Of a stretch of 64,000 nucleotides of DNA, positions 62,335 to 64,000 are shown one piece after another; position 1 is the stretch's first letter, and each line of letters opens with the position of its first letter. The position numbers and the translations under genes were made by a program. The DNA lies in assembly GCA_021783135.1 (NCBI GenBank), contig JAJXUE010000003.1:62001-126000 (forward strand), given 5' to 3'. The notes under the pieces were generated by a model. It was given only the letters and a program-made list of their open reading frames with translations. It did not search any database and was not told the DNA's origin. This stretch comes from Bacillota bacterium. GTDB lineage: Bacteria > Bacillota > Desulfitobacteriia > Desulfitobacteriales > JAJXUE01.

Positions 62335-64000
62335 CTATTTGGCCTGCAGTCCGGCCAAAACCTTCTCCGGCAGTGCCGGCAACTCGGTAATGCGAACGCC
62401 GCACGCATTATAAATGGCGTTGATAACCGAAGCGTGAGGACTGGTCAAAGGCAATTCTCCCGAACCGGCTGCTCCGAACGGACCATTCGGACGTGGCGTT
62501 TCTACATAGTGCAATTCGATGTTATCCGGCACATCTTTGATATACGGGAGACCACAGCCAACTAAATCAGTATGTTTGGTGAGGTCGTCGAAGTCCTCGG
62601 ACAGGGCCAAACCCATAGCCTGAACCAATCCACCATAAATTTGACCGTCTACCACTAACTTGTTGGCGATGGAACCTACATCGGATACTGCAGTCATTTT
62701 TTCAATGACAGTTTTACCCGTCTTGGTATCCACGGCTACCTCAGACATGAACGCGCCATACATGTAGCAGGAAAACGGATTGCCTTGGCCTGTTTCCACG
62801 CTGCAGTCAGTACAAGGCGCAGTCCATTTACCTGTATAGCGCAGGGGCAGACCTTCTGCAACCATCTCAGCGTAGGTGCGATAACTTCCGTCTGCCTTCT
62901 TCATCGCCTCGAGCAACAACTCGCAGCCGGCTTTAATCGCATTGCCAACTAAAACCTGTGAACGGCTACCACCAGCAGGTCCGCTATTGGGGGTAATGGC
63001 CATATCGTTCATAACCAGTTTAATTTGTTCGGGGGCCAGGCCCAGCGGCATTAAGGTATTGTGTGAAGTTGCCAGCATGCCCATATCGGCACCCTGACCG
63101 TGGTCTTCCCAGGAAGCCCCAACTGTCACGCCTGTAGCAGTCAATTCAATCCAAGCCTCAGAACCATCCGGACCATCTAAACCGGAACCATAAACACCAA
63201 TCGAGATGCCCACCCCACGCTTGCGCTCGTCTGTAGTTTCGCGTTTGGCCTTAGCCACAGCTTCGGTATAAAGCGGGCGCAGCTTGTCAAGAATATCCGG
63301 CAGACAGTACACGTCAGGTGCACAACCTGTTGGCGTGGTATCACCCGGTCTGTACACATTTTTATAGCGCAGTTCAAGTGGATCCATACCTAGTTTTTCG
63401 GCCAATTCATCCATGAGTACTTCGGAAGCAAATTCGCTTTGCGGCGATCCATAACCGCGGAAAGCGGAACCCCAGGCGTGATTGGTAGCAACTGTGCGGC
63501 CTTCACCCCTAATATTAGGAATATTATAACCCGCGCCAATAAACTGAACCCCGCGCATACACAGCAAATCGCCAAATTCGGAATACGGTCCGTGGTCAAT
63601 GCTCCAGTCGGTTTCCATGGCAATTAACTTGCCTTCCTTAGTTGCCCCTAGTGTGACGTCCATAAAGAAAGGTGAACGCTTCCCTGTATATGTTATTTGC
63701 TGATACATACTAAACTCGAGGTAAACCGGTTTGCCTGTGGCCACAGCGGCAACACCGAGCAGAGCCTCAATCGTAGGACTGAACTTGTATCCGAACGTAC
63801 CACCAGCATTATTTTGCACGATTAACAGCTTATCAGAATCCACACCAATTCCAGGCGCAATCATGGCTTGATGCAGATGAATCCCGATACTTTTCGAGTG
63901 AATGATTAAACGGTCGCTTGCGTCAAAGTAAGCAAAACCCACATCCGGCTCCATCGGCAGGTGCGGCTGACGACCGACAAAGAAGTTATCCTGTACGACA
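62335..64000 (-). CDS. mop: Mop-type molybdopterin aldehyde oxidoreductase, N-terminus outside window
   Basis: The last 555 residues of a xanthine-oxidase-family enzyme; the frame is open at the right edge, so the [2Fe-2S] domains and start are not visible. Motifs include GRQPHLPMEPDVG, GSAFRGYGSPQSEF, GGSRSQV and, near the end, GAAGSGELPLTSPHAS with the catalytic Glu, and ITELPALPEKVL. All are close to Desulfovibrio Mop, a single-chain enzyme oxidising aldehydes to acids. It probably acts in aldehyde or amino acid catabolism with ferredoxin-type acceptors. Maturation would need the XdhC encoded downstream. A perfect hairpin separates it from the other cluster genes. Confidence 0.93.
   Translation of the reverse strand, partial: VVQDNFFVGRQPHLPMEPDVGFAYFDASDRLIIHSKSIGIHLHQAMIAPGIGVDSDKLLIVQNNAGGTFGYKFSPTIEALLGVAAVATGKPVYLEFSMYQQITYTGKRSPFFMDVTLGATKEGKLIAMETDWSIDHGPYSEFGDLLCMRGVQFIGAGYNIPNIRGEGRTVATNHAWGSAFRGYGSPQSEFASEVLMDELAEKLGMDPLELRYKNVYRPGDTTPTGCAPDVYCLPDILDKLRPLYTEAVAKAKRETTDERKRGVGISIGVYGSGLDGPDGSEAWIELTATGVTVGASWEDHGQGADMGMLATSHNTLMPLGLAPEQIKLVMNDMAITPNSGPAGGSRSQVLVGNAIKAGCELLLEAMKKADGSYRTYAEMVAEGLPLRYTGKWTAPCTDCSVETGQGNPFSCYMYGAFMSEVAVDTKTGKTVIEKMTAVSDVGSIANKLVVDGQIYGGLVQAMGLALSEDFDDLTKHTDLVGCGLPYIKDVPDNIELHYVETPRPNGPFGAAGSGELPLTSPHASVINAIYNACGVRITELPALPEKVLAGLQAK

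Noticed and set aside
1-64000. Search by eye for tRNA, rRNA, CRISPR arrays, cobalamin or molybdenum-cofactor riboswitches
   Set aside because: No T-loop-like GGTTCGAATCC with matching arms, no regular spaced repeats and no B12-box pattern was seen; a covariance-model scan would be decisive.

Overview
The window looks like the chromosome of an anaerobic, endospore-forming member of the Bacillota. The evidence is a SpoVK-like AAA ATPase, a CotF-like coat protein with a ferritin-like partner, a spore-type GH18 glycosidase, strong AGGAGG ribosome sites with many TTG/GTG starts, corrinoid/tetrahydrofolate methyl transfer, radical SAM enzymes, [4Fe-4S] proteins and a Mop-type molybdenum aldehyde oxidoreductase. 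The gene content fits acetogen-like Sporomusaceae or Peptococcaceae; that placement is inference. I see no rRNA, tRNA, CRISPR array, complete insertion sequence or prophage.

Layout. 1-1.5 kb: end of a radical SAM/SPASM gene, a ferredoxin and a small helical protein. 1.7-10.1 kb: amino-acid permease, SpoVK-like ATPase, an HflX GTPase fused to a JAMM-like domain, an aluminium-resistance/methionine gamma-lyase-like protein, signal peptidase I, coat-related proteins and a C-GCAxxG-C-C protein. 10.3-18.7 kb: D-Ala-D-Ala ligase, then a block of different base and codon use with a LytTR two-component pair, an unknown protein and a 1203-residue surface protein with three CWB2 modules. 18.7-25 kb: lexA divergent from a YneA-like SOS division inhibitor, M23 and D,D-carboxypeptidase wall enzymes, a small ORF that also carries a LexA box, a Cys-rich mini-protein, a DUF1385 membrane protein and a GH18 enzyme. 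25.1-27.3 kb: a decay zone with a broken acyl-CoA dehydrogenase, a DUF559-like nuclease and a DinB-like remnant.

27.3-31.4 kb: MerR/flavodoxin/DsrE operon, 14-TM drug exporter with a possible attenuator, AhpD-like protein. 31.4-41.5 kb: one long minus-strand operon for corrinoid methyl transfer (methyl-THF transferase, reductive activator, GntR regulator, two corrinoid proteins, two UroD-type methyltransferases, a MetH-activation-like protein, an Old Yellow Enzyme and a ketopantoate-reductase-like dehydrogenase), apparently controlled by two HutC-type operators. 41.7-54.4 kb: LysR/YeiH pair, nitroreductases, MFS exporters, a methyltransferase, a DODA-type dioxygenase, a DUF169 protein, an ABC exporter and an HtrA protease.

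54.5-64 kb: a minus-strand cluster led by the Mop-type aldehyde oxidoreductase, which runs off the right edge. It continues with a dicluster flavoprotein, a zinc-ribbon-like redox protein, a second C-GCAxxG-C-C protein, a methyltransferase, a radical SAM protein, an AMP-dependent ligase and XdhC. It resembles the Desulfovibrio DVU1553-1559 neighbourhood as I recall it. Its chemistry is, to my knowledge, unsettled, and it is the best candidate here for a poorly described system. The methyl-transfer operon and the SOS-linked small ORF come next.
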